Below, piece by piece: positions 24,465 to 35,890 of a stretch of 64,000 bases of DNA. The position numbers and the translations under genes are program-made. The stretch's first letter is position 1. Each line of letters starts with the position of its first letter. The stretch is taken from the NCBI RefSeq assembly GCF_007565055.1, contig NC_044564.1, forward strand, positions 76,900,563 through 76,964,562. The letters are read 5' to 3'. The notes beneath the pieces are model-generated. The model searched no databases and was not told the origin of the DNA. It saw only the letters and a program-made list of their open reading frames with translations. The stretch is from Rhinopithecus roxellana (taxonomy: Eukaryota > Chordata > Mammalia > Primates > Cercopithecidae).

Positions 24465-25875
24465 AAATTCCCAATATTATCATATTCATATTAATTTTTC
24501 CATCATATTTTCTACTGGTTTGTCTATGTATTTTGATGCCATTTTAGGTTATTTTCACAAATGGATTTCTGACCGACTTCTTAAACCTTACAGTTTTTTA
24601 ATAAAGGGGTTAAGAAGTAGTACATCAAAGTGTCAGTTTCTCCACTTTTAGCCCAGAACTTGTTAAAGGTCACTCTTTAATTTGAGCTACTTTAATAAGT
24701 GAACACTGGTATCCCATTGTGTTTTCCACCTGTTTTCCTGAAAAGTAATGATGTTGAGCCGATTTTTCTGTTTATTGCCGTAAGCACACCACTTTGGTTA
24801 TCCAAAATTTCTGAACAATTTTAAATCAGTGGGGATTTTTTTCTGCTAATTGAATGGTAAGAGTTATTTTAAATTCTGAAATATTGTTTCTTTCTGCATT
24901 TAAATAATATTGCTCCCCATCTTCTAGCCTTTATGGTTTCAGAAGAGAAGCCCGTTGCTATTGACATTATGTTGCCCTGTATGCAGTACAACATGTTTCA
25001 TTGGCTACTTCAAATTTATTTGTCTTTAATTTTAACTAATTTTAATATGACGTTCCTAGGAATTGTTCTATTTCTGTGTATCATGTTTGTAATTCTTTTG
25101 CTTCTGAAAGCTGTACATTTACATATTTCATCAAATTTGGAAAGTTTGGGGTCATTGTTCATTTGCTTATTTATTTGTTTTTGAATTGTTATTCTCTTAT
25201 CTGATAGAACTTTAATAATCCATATGTCAGACATTTTAATAGCACGCCATAGGTTCCTTAGGCTCAATTCATTTTGTGAATTTTTATACATCTCCTTTCT
25301 ATTGGGTAATTTCTAATAATCTATCTTCAAGTTCATTCACTCTTTAATCATCTCTATTTTGCTACTAAGGCAACAAGTGAAAGGCTTGTGAATGAAGTAT
25401 TTCAGATACTGTATTTTTAGATACTGAAAATCCATTGAATCTTTTTATGTTTTCTATTTTTCCATGCTGAATGTATAACTTTTCATTATTAGGAGTGTCT
25501 TTTTCAGCTTCATTGAGTATTGTTCTCATAGCTCCTTTATAGTCATTGTCTGACTGTCCTACATCTAGTCACCATGAGTTACAATGTGTTAATTTTCTCA
25601 TAATTTTCACTTTATTCTAGACAATGTGTATGCTAATATGTAAATTTGTGATTCAGTTACATTGTTTAGACATGTGTTGCTGTTTTGATTTTAGTAGTCA
25701 ATTAACTGTGTTACAGTCATACCACAATCTTTACAAAGCCTGCTGTTGAGTGATGTCTCACTTCAGTCCTTTAACTGCTTTTAGTTCCAACTTTTGCTGG
25801 GATGGTTCATGGGTTAGCCAACAGTTCAGGGGTGGGCATATACAGAGAATTAGGGTTTTCCTTCTGTGACTTCTT
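24465..25875 (-). mobile_element. Ancient antisense L1M, left part
   Basis: The T-rich plus strand follows the antisense of an old L1: 'gtttgtctatgtattttgatgcc' (endonuclease region), 'tttcatcaaatttggaaagtttggggtcattgttc', 'cttcaagttcattcactcttt' and 'ttcagatactgtatttttagatactgaaaatccattgaa'. These blocks occur in this order in better-preserved L1M copies. The element resumes to the right of the L1 inserted at 25881. Confidence 0.5.
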
Positions 25876-25880
25876 TTCTG

Positions 25881-27510
25881 TCTTTTTTTTTATTATTATT
25901 ACTATACTTTAAGTCCTGGGATACATGTGCAGAACATGCAGGTTTGTTACATAGGTATATACGTACCATTGTGGTTTGCTGCACCCATCAACCCATCATC
26001 TACATTAGGTATTTCTCCTAATGCTATCCCTCCCCTAGTCCCCCACCCCCGTCTGACAGGCCCCAGTGTGTGATGTTCCCCTCCCTGTGTCCATGTGTTC
26101 TCAGTGCTCAACTCACATTTGTAAGTGATAACATGTGGTGTTTGGTTTTCTGTTTCTGTGTTAGTTTGCTGAGAATGATGGTTTCCAGCTTCATTCATGT
26201 CCCTGCAAAGGACATGAACTCATTCTTTTTTATGGCTGCATAGTATTCCATGGTTTATATATGCCACATTTTCTTTATCCAGACTATCACTGAGGGGCAT
26301 TTGGGTTGGCTCCAAATCTTTGCTATTGTGAATAGTGCTGCAATAAACATACATGTGCACATGTCTTTACAGCAGAATGATTTATAACCATTTGGGTATA
26401 TACCTAGTAATGGGATTGCTGGGTCAAATGGTATTTCTGGTTCTAGATCCTTGAGGAATTTCCACACTGTCTTCCACAATGGTTGAACTAATTTACGTTC
26501 GCACCAACAGTGTAAAAGTGTTTCTATTTCTCCACATCCTCTCCACCATCTGTTGTTTCCTCACTTTTTAATGATCGCCATTCTAACTGGTGTGAGATGG
26601 TGTCTGATTGTGATTTTGATTTGCATTTCTCTTATGACCAGTGATGATGAGCTTTTTTTCATATGTTTGATGGCCACATAAATGTCTTTTGAGAAGTGTC
26701 TGTTCATAACCTTCACTCACTTTTGATGAGGTTGTTTGATTTTTTTCTTGTAAAATTGTTGAAGTTCTTTGTAGATTCTGGATATTAGCCCTTTGTCAGA
26801 TGGATAGATTGCAGAAATTTTCTCCTATTCTGTCGGTTGCCTGTTCACTTTGCTGATAGCTTCTTTTGCTGTGTAGAAGCTCTTTAGTTTAATTAGAGCC
26901 AGTTTGTCTATTCTGACTTTTGTTGCCATTGCTTTTGGTGTTTTAGTCATGAAGTCTTTGCCCATGACTATGTCCTGAATGGTATCGCCTAGGTTTTCTT
27001 CTAGGGTTTTTATGGTTTTAGGTCTTATGTTTAAATGTTTAATTCATCTTGAGTAAATTTTTGTATGAGGTGTGAAGAAGGGGTCCAGTTTCCGTTTTCT
27101 GCATATGACTAGCCAGTTTTCCCAACACTATGTATTAACTAGGGAATCCTCTCCCATTCCTTGTTTTCATCAGGTTTTTCAAAGATCAGACGGTTGTACA
27201 TGTTTGGTGTTACTTATGAGGCCTCTGATCTATTCCATTGGTCTATGTATCTGTCTTGGTACCAGTACCATGTTGTTTTGGTTACTGTTGCTTTATAGTA
27301 TAGTTTGAAGTCAGGTAGCTTGATGCCTACCACTTTGCTCTTTTTTCTTAGAATTGTCTTGGCTATACTGGCTCTTTTTTGGTTCCATATGAAATTTAAA
27401 GTAGTTTTTTTTTTCTAATTTCTGTGAAGACAGACCGTGGTAGCTTTATGGATATAGCATTAAATCTATAAATTACTTTGGTCAGTATGGCATTTTCACA
27501 ATATTTTCTG
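25881..27510 (-). mobile_element. 5'-truncated antisense L1 (L1PA/L1PB-type) inserted in an older L1
   Basis: Read on the minus strand: ORF2 C-terminal half, 3'UTR and poly-A (poly-T at 25883-25892 with ATT-rich degeneration). Landmarks on the plus strand are 'aagtcctgggatacatgtgc' near the tail, 'ttccatggtttatatatgcc', 'caccaacagtgtaaaagtg' and 'tggtaccagtaccatg'. The 5' truncation is near 27503. A candidate duplication TTTTCTG (25874-25880 and 27504-27510) is short. ORF2 is broken into small frames, such as 26479-26255 and 26198-25947. Confidence 0.88.
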
Positions 27511-28615
27511 GAGTTCCCCACTCACCTTTTGGCATCTCTGGTGATCCAGACCTATTTGCACTGGTTTTAGAAAGATAGCGAAGTGTACTACAGGAGTTTT
27601 AAACACACTGAGTTGCCACTGTTGAAACTATTGTGCACTTTGGGGTGAAAGTTTGAATAATGGAGAAGCCACCAGGATAGATAACTTCCAACTTCCCATA
27701 AATTTTGATTCTTTTCTTCAAATGTCCTGCTTTTTTTAAAAAAAAATATTTTTGATTTTTTTTTCCAGAGTTCCTAACTGTCATTTGCAGGAGGACTGGT
27801 TAATAACAAACTAACTCTTCAATCCTAATTTTGTTTGCTTTGCTTATGTACTTTTGTTCTTTTGCTCATCATTTTATGTTCAATCTTTATGAATCTCTGC
27901 ATTACAGAGGCATTTTTAGTGTGTATTTTGTCCTAATTTCTTTCTCATTCCCAGTTAGTTGCTTACATAGTGTCTAAAATTTGGAAAAGCTAGAAACAGA
28001 TTTCTATTTATAATTTATGCTTATCCAAATAAGCATTTGAACAACTAAACCCAGAAAGGACCTTAAATATTGAGATAAATATACTTGTACACAGTCATCC
28101 AATTTATGCCAAAACAAAAGATGTAAAGAAAGATTAAAAACGGATAAGCCTTCAAATACAATAATATATTTAGACAATGTGTCATAACAATACATATTTT
28201 AAAAGATTCAGGCCTTCCTTCAATTTAGGTGTCTTCTATCAACATCTTCAAGTGTTTTTCTCTTTTTAAGGAGTACTAATTATGCATCCAATATCCTGTG
28301 TATAATCTAACTATCATATTCTCTTCTACCACTTTTACCTTTTTCTGTTTAGGGTGATTTTTCTAAAGATTTTTCACCCTATTACTAACTCTATTTTCCG
28401 CATTTTTTCTATTGCTTTTATTGCACTTCTATAATACATTTACTGTGTAACTGCTATTTATTTCATGAATTATTCCAATTTTACACTTACTCTGTTGTCT
28501 TATCCTTTCTTTTTTTAAGTAACTGTATCTCCCTTTTTGTTTTTTCCAGGCATTTTGTTTGTTTGTTTGTTTTACTTTCTTTGAGGAAATAGCAAGACAT
28601 CTGTCTTAAGTCTGT
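27511..28615 (-). mobile_element. Probable continuation of ancient antisense L1M
   Basis: Right of the younger L1, 27511-27790 ('gttgccactgttgaaactat', 'ggggtgaaagtttgaataatgga', 'gccaccaggatagataactt') resembles the antisense 5' portion of the same old L1 family as 24465-25875. From about 27800 to 28615 I cannot assign the sequence; it is T-rich and may or may not belong to the element. A related block, 'ccaccaccactgaaactgttgtg', recurs at about 29060-29082. Confidence 0.38.
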
Positions 28616-28636
28616 TATGATTGCTTTGAAATTCTT

Positions 28637-28814
28637 TTTTTTTTTTTTTTTTTTTTTTTTTGAGACGGAGTCTCGCTCTGTCGCCCAGGCTGGAGTGCAG
28701 TGGCCGGATCTCAGCTCACTGCAAGCTCCGCCTCCCAGGTTTACGCCATTCTCCTGCCTCAGCCTCCTGGGTAGCTGGGACTACAGGCGCCCGCCACCTC
28801 GCCCGGCTAGTTTT
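28637..28814 (-). mobile_element. 5'-truncated AluY, right arm only, with 16-bp TSD
   Basis: Minus-strand Alu consisting of poly-A tail (T run to 28660) and the right monomer only, stopping at the 'ctagtttttt' linker (28807-28814). It is flanked by perfect direct repeats TTGCTTTGAAATTCTT at 28621-28636 and 28815-28830. It carries the monkey-type 'GCCGGATCTC' and 'CACCTCGCCCGGCTAG' states. The clean duplication shows insertion of an already truncated cDNA and not later deletion. Confidence 0.93.
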
Positions 28815-29345
28815 TTGCTTTGAAATTCTTAATCTGTTGCATATTTATCATCTGCTTGCTAGTTTAGTTTTTTTCTTTCTTTTCTTTTTTCTTTTTTAAA
28901 AAATTTTGGTATCAATGCATCGTTCCTTTTGACTTATGACTCAACTTTGAATAAGTTCAGTTGAATCTGAGTTTACAACTTGCACAAAAATGTAAGGCCT
29001 CTAAAAATAGGAGTTGGTAAGGGTGAGCTGGTAAAAGAAAGTCTTGGACACCCTGAGCCACCACCACTGAAACTGTTGTGATCTTCAAAAGATAAGACAG
29101 CCAGCCTTTCAATTAAAATGTTTTTCTGTTACTTTATTATTTTATCTGTTGGTTTGTTTTTATAATGGCCCCATATTCCCTTAATTTTTAAAATTCCTCA
29201 TCAAAACCATTTAGAATATGTCAATAATTAATACAAATAACATTTTAAAAATTTGATTGTTTTGCAAACACTTATTTTTGTATGTCAGGCACTAATAACT
29301 ATAAATTTCCAATTTCAATTTATTTCTTGTTTTTCGTTTCTTCTA

Positions 29346-29451
29346 TTTTTTTTTTTTTTTTTTTTTGACAGGGTCTCACTTTGTTGCCCAGGCTAGAGTG
29401 CAGTGGTATGATCATGGCTAACTGCAGCCTCAACCTCCTGGGCTCAAGCCA
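29346..29451 (-). mobile_element. Alu monomer (FLAM/AluJ-like), antisense
   Basis: Poly-T at 29346-29366 then 'gacagggtctcactttgttgcccaggctagagtgcagtgg', 'tgatcatggctaactgcagcctcaacctcctgggctcaagcc', and no second arm. The GATCATGGCTCACTGCAGCC state is that of old Alu or free left monomers. Short repeats TTCTTCTA at 29338-29345 and 29452-29459 may be its target-site duplication. It sits at the broken end of the gag remnant to its right. Confidence 0.8.
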
Positions 29452-29459
29452 TTCTTCTA

Positions 29460-30377
29460 AATTCAGCCTGCTTCAACTCTACATTCCTTCCACCATTATC
29501 CCACACCCTTAATATCCATTCTCATGCCCGTTCTCCAGATTTCTGTTTATATAAATTAGAAAACTCAAGCAATTATTTTTGAATGTAGTGGACCTCCTCA
29601 TAGGTCACACTCTCAACCTCACCACTCGGGGCGCACTGGGACTTTAGTCTAGTTATCGGTCTAGAAGCAAACAGTGGTGTTGGGGGTGGCTCCTGAGAAT
29701 AATCAACATTATCTTGCCTGGCAATTACCTCAGAGGAGGCCATCACTGTTGCCTCAGGCAGTGTAGGGTTTATCTCCTCAGACATAGGTGGAAAGGCTGA
29801 TGGCAGCATGGGTCAGAGAGGGATTCTTGCCACTGGGAATGGGGAAGCTGTTTCTTCTGACAAAAAAGGTTCATCAGAGTTTACAAACTCGATGTCCCCA
29901 GCTTCATCAGGGTCCTCCCACACATCCCTATTCCAAGTTTCAGGGCCCCATTCTTTTCCAATCAATGCCCTCACTTTAACAGTAGACATCTTGTGAGGCA
30001 TGCACCTTTTCATTGCACATCAGCCATTTGCATGATAAGAGTTTGTATCTGTTTTTCCACAATTTCGGCTCTTTCTCAACAGGAGATAAGACTCTCACTC
30101 AGGCAATCTTAGTAGATTTGAGGCTCAGTATCTGCTTCTGAAGCTGGGAGAGAGAATCCCTGAATTCATTATTTTCTTTCATCACTATGTCCACTGAACT
30201 TAGGAGCAACCAACCAGCTTCATTATGTTCCTTGGTTCTCCATATATGGTCAAAGGTATTATGTGTAGTGTTACTAAACTCCTTGTCTCTCCTGAGCAAT
30301 GAATCAGGAGTGTCAAATTCATTTATTTTGCATAACTCTCTACACAATTCATACCAAAGACTATCAGTGTTCTCCAT
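29460..30377 (-). pseudogene. Decayed ERVL-like gag remnant
   Basis: Three minus-strand open segments follow the leader: 30377-30099 (92 codons, starts with Met), 30013-29813 (66 codons) and 29809-29573 (78 codons). The second and third share a frame and are separated by a stop. The first is in another frame, so at least one frameshift and one stop intervene. The same frame goes on past a further stop at 29573 toward 29460, where sequence similarity ends near the Alu monomer. The acidic, Pro/Glu-rich middle and the order after the primer-binding site suggest gag. I recognise no major homology or zinc-knuckle motif. It is not a plausible coding gene. Confidence 0.6.
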
Positions 30378-30486
30378 ACTATCAGAAGTAGTCTTAGAAG
30401 AACATGTCTAATCATATTAAGCAGCCAACTGCAGAAACCCCAAACCAATGAAAGAACTCCATCCTTAATATTCTGTTCCTCTGGAA

Positions 30487-30501
30487 CCACTCCTGGTACC
30501 A
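30487..30501 (-). other. Retroviral primer-binding site, tRNA-Leu type
   Basis: The minus strand reads TGGTACCAGGAGTGG, five bases after the LTR end. It starts with the TGG complementary to the CCA tail of a tRNA and fits a leucine tRNA 3' end, which is the primer class that gave HERV-L its name. The tRNA match is from memory and was not aligned. Confidence 0.65.
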
Positions 30502-30506
30502 AAATA

Positions 30507-30551
30507 TGTATTAGTCAGGGTTCTCTAGAGGGACAGAACTAATGACTAATG

Positions 30552-30588
<37 letters not shown>

Positions 30589-30926
30589 ATCTGCAGGCTG
30601 AGGAGCAAGGAGAGCAAGTCTGAGTTCCAAAACTGAAGAACTTGGAGTCCAGCATTCGAGGGCAGGAAGTATCCAGCAGAGGAAAACAATGTAGGCTGGG
30701 AGTCTAGGCCCATCTCTCTTTTCACACTTTTTTGCCTGCTTATATTTTAGGCATGCTGGCAGCTGATTAGATTGTGCCCATCCAGATTAAGGGTGGGTCT
30801 GCCTTCCCATGTCCACTGACTCAAATGTTAATCTACTTTAGCAACACCCGCACAGACACAACTCACAAGATCAATACTTTGTATCCTACAATCCAATAAA
30901 GTTGAGACTCTGTATTAACCATCACA
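30507..30926 (-). repeat. ERVL-type LTR (420 bp) with internal TA repeat
   Basis: Read on the minus strand it begins TGTGATGGTTAATAC and ends GACTAATACA, the standard TG...CA termini. Plus-strand landmarks are 'gtattagtcagggttctcta', 'ccatctgcaggctgaggagc', 'gaacttggagtccagcattc' and 'gcagctgattagattgtgcc'. An AT dinucleotide expansion sits inside it (30553-30585). It is the 5' LTR because the primer-binding site and gag-like sequence lie immediately downstream on the minus strand. Confidence 0.75.
30553..30585. repeat. (AT)n microsatellite inside the LTR
   Basis: About 16 uninterrupted AT/TA units located where related LTR copies have a short TA-containing stretch, so it appears to have expanded in place. 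Confidence 0.93.
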
Positions 30927-31005
30927 ATATTTTTTCTTCTAAGTAAAATGGAATAAGAATCTCAGTTATCAAAAGTACTGATAGGGCTAGATATTATAAT
31001 TAAAT

Positions 31006-31275
31006 TTCTGTTTAGAAAACCATATACTGCATATTCTCACTTGTAAATGGGAGCTAAATGATGAGAACACCAGGACACATAGAAGGAAAGAACATACACT
31101 AGGGCCTTTCAGAGGGGGGAGGATGGGAGGAGGGAGAGGATATGAAAAAATAACTAATGGATACTAGGCTTAATACCTGGGTGATAAAACAACAAACTCA
31201 CATGACACAAGTCTACCTATGTAACAAACCTGCACTTGTACCCCTGAACTTAAAATAAAAGTTAAAAAAAATACA
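31006..31275 (+). mobile_element. L1 3' end (older L1MA/L1PB-type)
   Basis: Begins in the extreme ORF2 C-terminus ('aaaaccatatactgcatattctcacttgtaaatgggagct'), goes through a GGGAGGA-rich 3'UTR patch at 31113-31139 and 'tacctatgtaacaaacctgc', and ends 'cccctgaacttaaaataaaag' plus A-run at 31264-31272. Confidence 0.88.
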
Positions 31276-31574
31276 TTTTTGTTTAACGAAAGAATGATGA
31301 GCAATGTCACTTGTTTTCAGTACTTGATGTTAGAAAGCTTATGCAAATACATTGCAAATACATTTATTGTCTCATTTAAATACAAAATATATCGTTTTAT
31401 ATTTGATCATTTATGATCTGAAATAGCATTGAGTTCATGGCTTAGTGACTCAGTTCAATTAAAATAACTGAGACACAAGTTTATGCCAACCCCTATTGTT
31501 TAGTGCTGGACTTGTTAAAATAAGTCACAGGATTTGATTACATTATACAATAATTGTTTTTAAAAAGCAATAAC

Positions 31575-31859
31575 GGCCTGGCATGGTGGCACACGCCTGT
31601 AATTCCAGCACTTTGGGAGGCCAAGACCGGTGGGTCACCTGAGGTCAGGAGTTTGAGACCGGCCTAACATGGTGGAACCTCATCTTAAGTAAATATAAGA
31701 AATTAGCCTGGCGTGGTGGCGCATACCTGTAATCCCAGCTGATTGGGAGGCTGGGGCAGGAGAATCTCTTGAAGGTTGCATGCAATGAGCTGAGATCGCA
31801 CCATTGCACTCCTGCCTGAACAAGAGGGAAACTCCATCTTATTAAAAAAAGAAAAAAGA
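31575..31859 (+). mobile_element. Old Alu (AluS/J-like)
   Basis: Dimeric Alu starting 'ggcctggcatggtggcacac', with many substitutions and small deletions, ending in a mixed A-tail (AAAAAAAGAAAAAAG). Flanks AAAAAGCAATAAC (31562-31574) and AAAAGGCAACAAC (31860-31872) look like a degraded target-site duplication. Age is inferred from divergence. Confidence 0.88.
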
Positions 31860-32315
31860 AAAAAGGCAACAACACATTAAGCACCATAAGAGAAGCATAA
31901 ACACAGTGCAGTGAAAGAGTAGAGAAGGATAAATTTGTTAGCTGTGTCACAATAAACTAGTAATATTTGAATATTTAAAAATTTTTTAAAACCCTCATTT
32001 GAGTTTACATTAGTTTTGTTCATCTCTATGAAAAGTGGACTTTTTAAAAGATGTTTTATAGATAAATTATACATGTTCAAGAATTTGTTTTACGGTGTTA
32101 TTTTTGAAAGAGAAGATAGTGGTGAATAACGTTAAGTGAATAGAAAATTAATATATATACTATTATTTGGCATTTATAATTATTTTATTTGCTTTAATTT
32201 CCCTTCTTTGTCTTTTCCCCAGTGTAGACCATGCTTTGGTTCTACCTAAAATATGGAAATTAATAAAGAGGTACATATTTTACTTTTAAAAAGTCTTGAG
32301 AGAAGAAAAACACTT

Positions 32316-32604
32316 TTTTGGGGGGCGGATGGAGTCTTGCTCTGTCGCCGAGGCTGGAGTGCAATGGTGCTATCTCAGCTCACTGCAAGCTCCGCCTCCC
32401 GGGTTTAAGCGATTCTCCTGCCTCAGCCTCCTGAGTAGCTGGGACTACAGGCGCCCACCACCACGCCCGGCTAATTTTTTGTATTTTCAGTAGAGACAGA
32501 GTTTCACCGCGTTAGCCAGGTTAGTCTCAATCTCCTGACCTGGTGATCCATCCGCCTCGGCCGCCCAAAGTGCTGGGATTACAGATGTGAGCCACCGCCC
32601 AGCC
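32316..32604 (-). mobile_element. AluY with shortened tail, 12-bp TSD
   Basis: Antisense Alu with perfect flanking repeats AGAAAAACACTT at 32304-32315 and 32605-32616. The expected poly-T is reduced to TTTTGGGGGGC at 32316-32326, an unusual G-run replacing most of the tail. The body has the 'actgcaagctccgcctcccgggt' state of AluY. Confidence 0.93.
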
Positions 32605-32905
32605 AGAAAAACACTTATTTTTACCTTTCAACATCTGAGGAAAGTGAGAACAAGAGAAACTAGGTGAACTGTTCAAGTTGACCCAAGTGATTCGCCTTAT
32701 CATTACTCTATTAGGAGAAAATAAAAATATATTAGCTATAGATACAGGACATTAATCCAAACAAACAAACAAACCAAAAAAAAAAAAAAACAGATCCTGA
32801 ACCATGAAGGATTATGAAAAGCAGATGATAATGTAAATATAGTCTAATGTAAATATCATAGACAAGAACCATGTTTCTGTCTGGCCTATTCAAAAGTCAC
32901 AGGCT

Positions 32906-33204
32906 GGCCAGGCACAGTGGCTGACATCTGTAATCGCAGCACTTTGGGAGGCAGAGGCGGGCTGATCGCCTGAGGTCAGGAGTGTGAGACCAGTTTGGCC
33001 AACATGGTGAAACCCCATCTCTAGTAAAAATGAAAGAATTAGCCAGCCGTGGTTTTGGGCACCTGTAGTCCCAGCTACTCGGGAAGCTGAGGCAGGAGAA
33101 TCACTTGAACCTGGGAGGTGGAGGTTGTAGTGAGCCAAGATTGGGCTACAGAACTCCAGCCTGGGTCACAGTGAGACTCCGTCTCAAAAAAAAAAAAAAA
33201 AAAA
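32906..33204 (+). mobile_element. AluS-type SINE
   Basis: Full-length Alu starting 'ggccaggcacagtggctgac' with 'gatcgcctgaggtcaggagt' (AluS state) and a 20-base A-tail (33185-33204). Right arm is diverged. No clean target-site duplication was found. Confidence 0.9.
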
Positions 33205-35660
33205 CAACTTACAGCAAAATTTGCTTGGAATACAAAACCATGTATACACTGTGAGTCTAACATAAACCTTTATATCATTTGAGGTGGTGGTTCTGAAACT
33301 ATGTAATTGAGGACTTTATTCTTTTTCTTTTCCCTTTCCCCAAAAATGATCTAGTCAAGTTGCTGATGCAAAAGTCAGCATCTAATGTAATAAAAAATGT
33401 AAGAAAGCCCACAAAGCCAGTAAATAACCTCTTTGTTTCTGATGCATGTCAGGAAATTGAAGTAAATAGATTTAAAACTCTAGCATTACAGACGATGAGA
33501 TTAAAAAGCCATTAGTAGTCATAAACCCATTATAACTCTGGGCACCCAAAGACTGTTATGGAGAAATTTCTTGGCCAAATAAAAAACATATTGATATTAT
33601 CCTTCTTTCATTATTCGATAAAAGGTTTTATTTAAGGCCTTGCTGTTAGCATGATATTGCTTTCTGTAATGTGTGCTTTTAAGAAGAAAAACTTCCATAT
33701 GTATCCTTACCTTTTTAAAAGACACAAAGATAAAAGAACAAGAAAGGTGACCACTTGCTTCATTGACAGCATAAGTAAGGCAGCATCATTTAATGGTCTG
33801 AAAGGAGAAAAACCCTTGCCTGCTTTCAGTTTCTCCATCAGCTTTCTTAGTCTTTTCTCTTTCTGCCCTGCCACTTACCAATGTTCTTTAGAAACAATGA
33901 ACCATGGTAGCTGGAACAATAAATGTCTTTTCTAGGCTCCTAAAAATAGAACTGTGTACTTCAGCAGATAAGGAAGAGGGGATTCTATTCTCATTGTTTC
34001 CCTTCCGGTATTCCTTTCAAAAAATGGATCCAAGGTGAAAGGAAATAACTCAAAGCCTGTATTGTAAATATATGGCTAGATTAGGCACTTATGGGAAGAA
34101 GCATGAGATACAGAAAAAAAAACTGCTGGTCAGTAGGTATGACTGTCTAAGACACTGGTGGAATCAGGTAATGAATAAAATAAAACTCAATATTTTAAGA
34201 TGTGAACTTATTCTCAATTATTAAGGGTACCTTTTGGCACATTCACTAAAATTCCAAATTCTCTAAAATATGTTCGCATTTATGTTCATATATTAAATGA
34301 AATACGACCTCTATAAATGCATGCAGTATACTAGTTTGCCACTCCCATTCTCATATTCCTGAAGAAAATCAACTGGAATGAAATTAACATTAAAGGGGAA
34401 CTGTGTCATGAAATGATTGGTAACTCAGACTTGGTAGAGTTCTACTTCATTTTATAAATGTTTCAATTACATCACTGCATTTCCTCCTTCTTTTTCACCA
34501 TTTTACTTTATCTTATTAATTCCTCACTTTAGTACACTTACAGTTATTTCTCCATCATTTTAAGAAAATTTACTCTAGGTTACAAGCTTTGTGATATTAA
34601 ATGTGGAGGATAGGGGACCTCAAAATGTACTGAAATACCTGTGCAATTTTAAAAAGATTTCTACTATATTAATAAGGCACTAGTTGAAAACTAAAAAACT
34701 ATCCTTCCACAGAATAAGTCAAAATTATTATTAAAATAATCCACACTGGAATGTATTTTTAAATTATTTTTGAGAAACAATTAAAATATTTCTTTGATTA
34801 GCATGTGAATATATACTGGTTAAAAAAGAGGATAAAGTAATCAAAAAGTGATTTAAAAACTATGACTGCCTCATGAAAAATAGCTGGTTGTAATTGGTAT
34901 TGTTTATTTATTTAGTACATTGTTTATTTAGTAAACTGACTAGTAGTTGGATGAAATTAGCAATACTATTTTGTGTAAGTATTCATATCATTAACTATGC
35001 TCCTTATGAAATTGAGGTCCCTTAAGTTTTCAGGAAAAAAAAAAAAAAAGTATTACCTACCACCTATCACCAGGGCAGCATCCTAGAGGTCATCTAAAAA
35101 CCAATGTACTTTTTAAAGCATGTAACAAATAAAAGAATGGTCAGAGCAGTGTTTCAGCTTTCAGTAAATAACTAATGAGCTAGCTAGGTTCTCTATATCT
35201 ACTCCTAGCTTAACTTGAGGCCCAGAAACTGTGGACCCATTACTTGCTCATATAGGGGCCTGAGCCTCTTGGTTCTAGCATACTGTACAGCCAATCCATT
35301 ACAAATATGTTAACCACACATGGGGTGTTAATTGGAGCTTGGCATCCTCTGGAGCATGACAAATTAATTCTCCACCAGTTAGAAATAAATAAAACTCAAA
35401 AGAGCTTTTATTAATTACCTTTTATTTAGAAAATTTTAACCCTTTTTGGACTACATCATTTACTTGCATCCAGTGTAAATAAAATTAATAGCAAAATATA
35501 CCTATATCTATTCTGATCGCACAAAATATATTAGTGTAGACTTGTGATTAACATGGAGTTTTCTTATATGTTTTATTTATTGCATGATACAATTGCTTTC
35601 CTTGATTGAAAAGTCACTCCACAGGTGATTGTTGCAAACTTGCTGCAGTATAATCTAATT
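33205..35660. other. Unassigned intergenic sequence
   Basis: No coding frame or repeat that I recognise. A poly-A run of about 14 lies at 35036-35049. A 94-codon plus frame (33651-33935) shows no protein family resemblance and begins within ordinary AT-rich DNA. Confidence 0.5.
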
Positions 35661-35664
35661 GGAA

Positions 35665-35890
35665 GGCAATGTTGCATAATTGTTAGGAGAATACCCAAAA
35701 AGACAGGTGGGACTGGACTCAGATTTTCTGTCTTAAAACTGGCTCTACTAATTACTACATATGTGATCGGAAAAACTGTGATTCATTTTGTTCTCGTATG
35801 TAAAATGAGGATTCAAAATATCTTAGGGTTGCTGTGAGGATTAGATGTAAATAGCACACATATTGCTGAGTGTAAAGTCTCTGCATATGG
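35665..35890 (+). mobile_element. MIR SINE
   Basis: Plus strand shows the MIR order: 'actggactcagattttctgt', 'tggctctactaattactacatatgtga', 'tatgtaaaatgaggattcaaaat', 'gggttgctgtgaggattaga' and 'tgtaaat'. All core and tail blocks are present, so it is nearly full-length although diverged. Confidence 0.78.

Larger units (their letters stand above)
29460..30926 (-). mobile_element. Truncated ERVL-type endogenous retrovirus (5' LTR, PBS, part of gag)
   Basis: On the minus strand the order is LTR (30926-30507), primer-binding site (30501-30487), leader, then gag-like sequence to about 29460. A Leu-tRNA-type primer-binding site and LTR ends TG...CA fit class III (ERVL) elements. The pol region and 3' LTR are not in the window, so this is a 5' fragment. 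The right flank lacks an obvious counterpart for a target-site duplication. Confidence 0.72.

Noticed and set aside
29573..30377. Domesticated retroviral gag (restriction-factor-like) gene
   Set aside because: Internal stops and at least one frame change separate the three open pieces, and the 3' part is lost at the Alu monomer. Nothing suggests preserved coding function.
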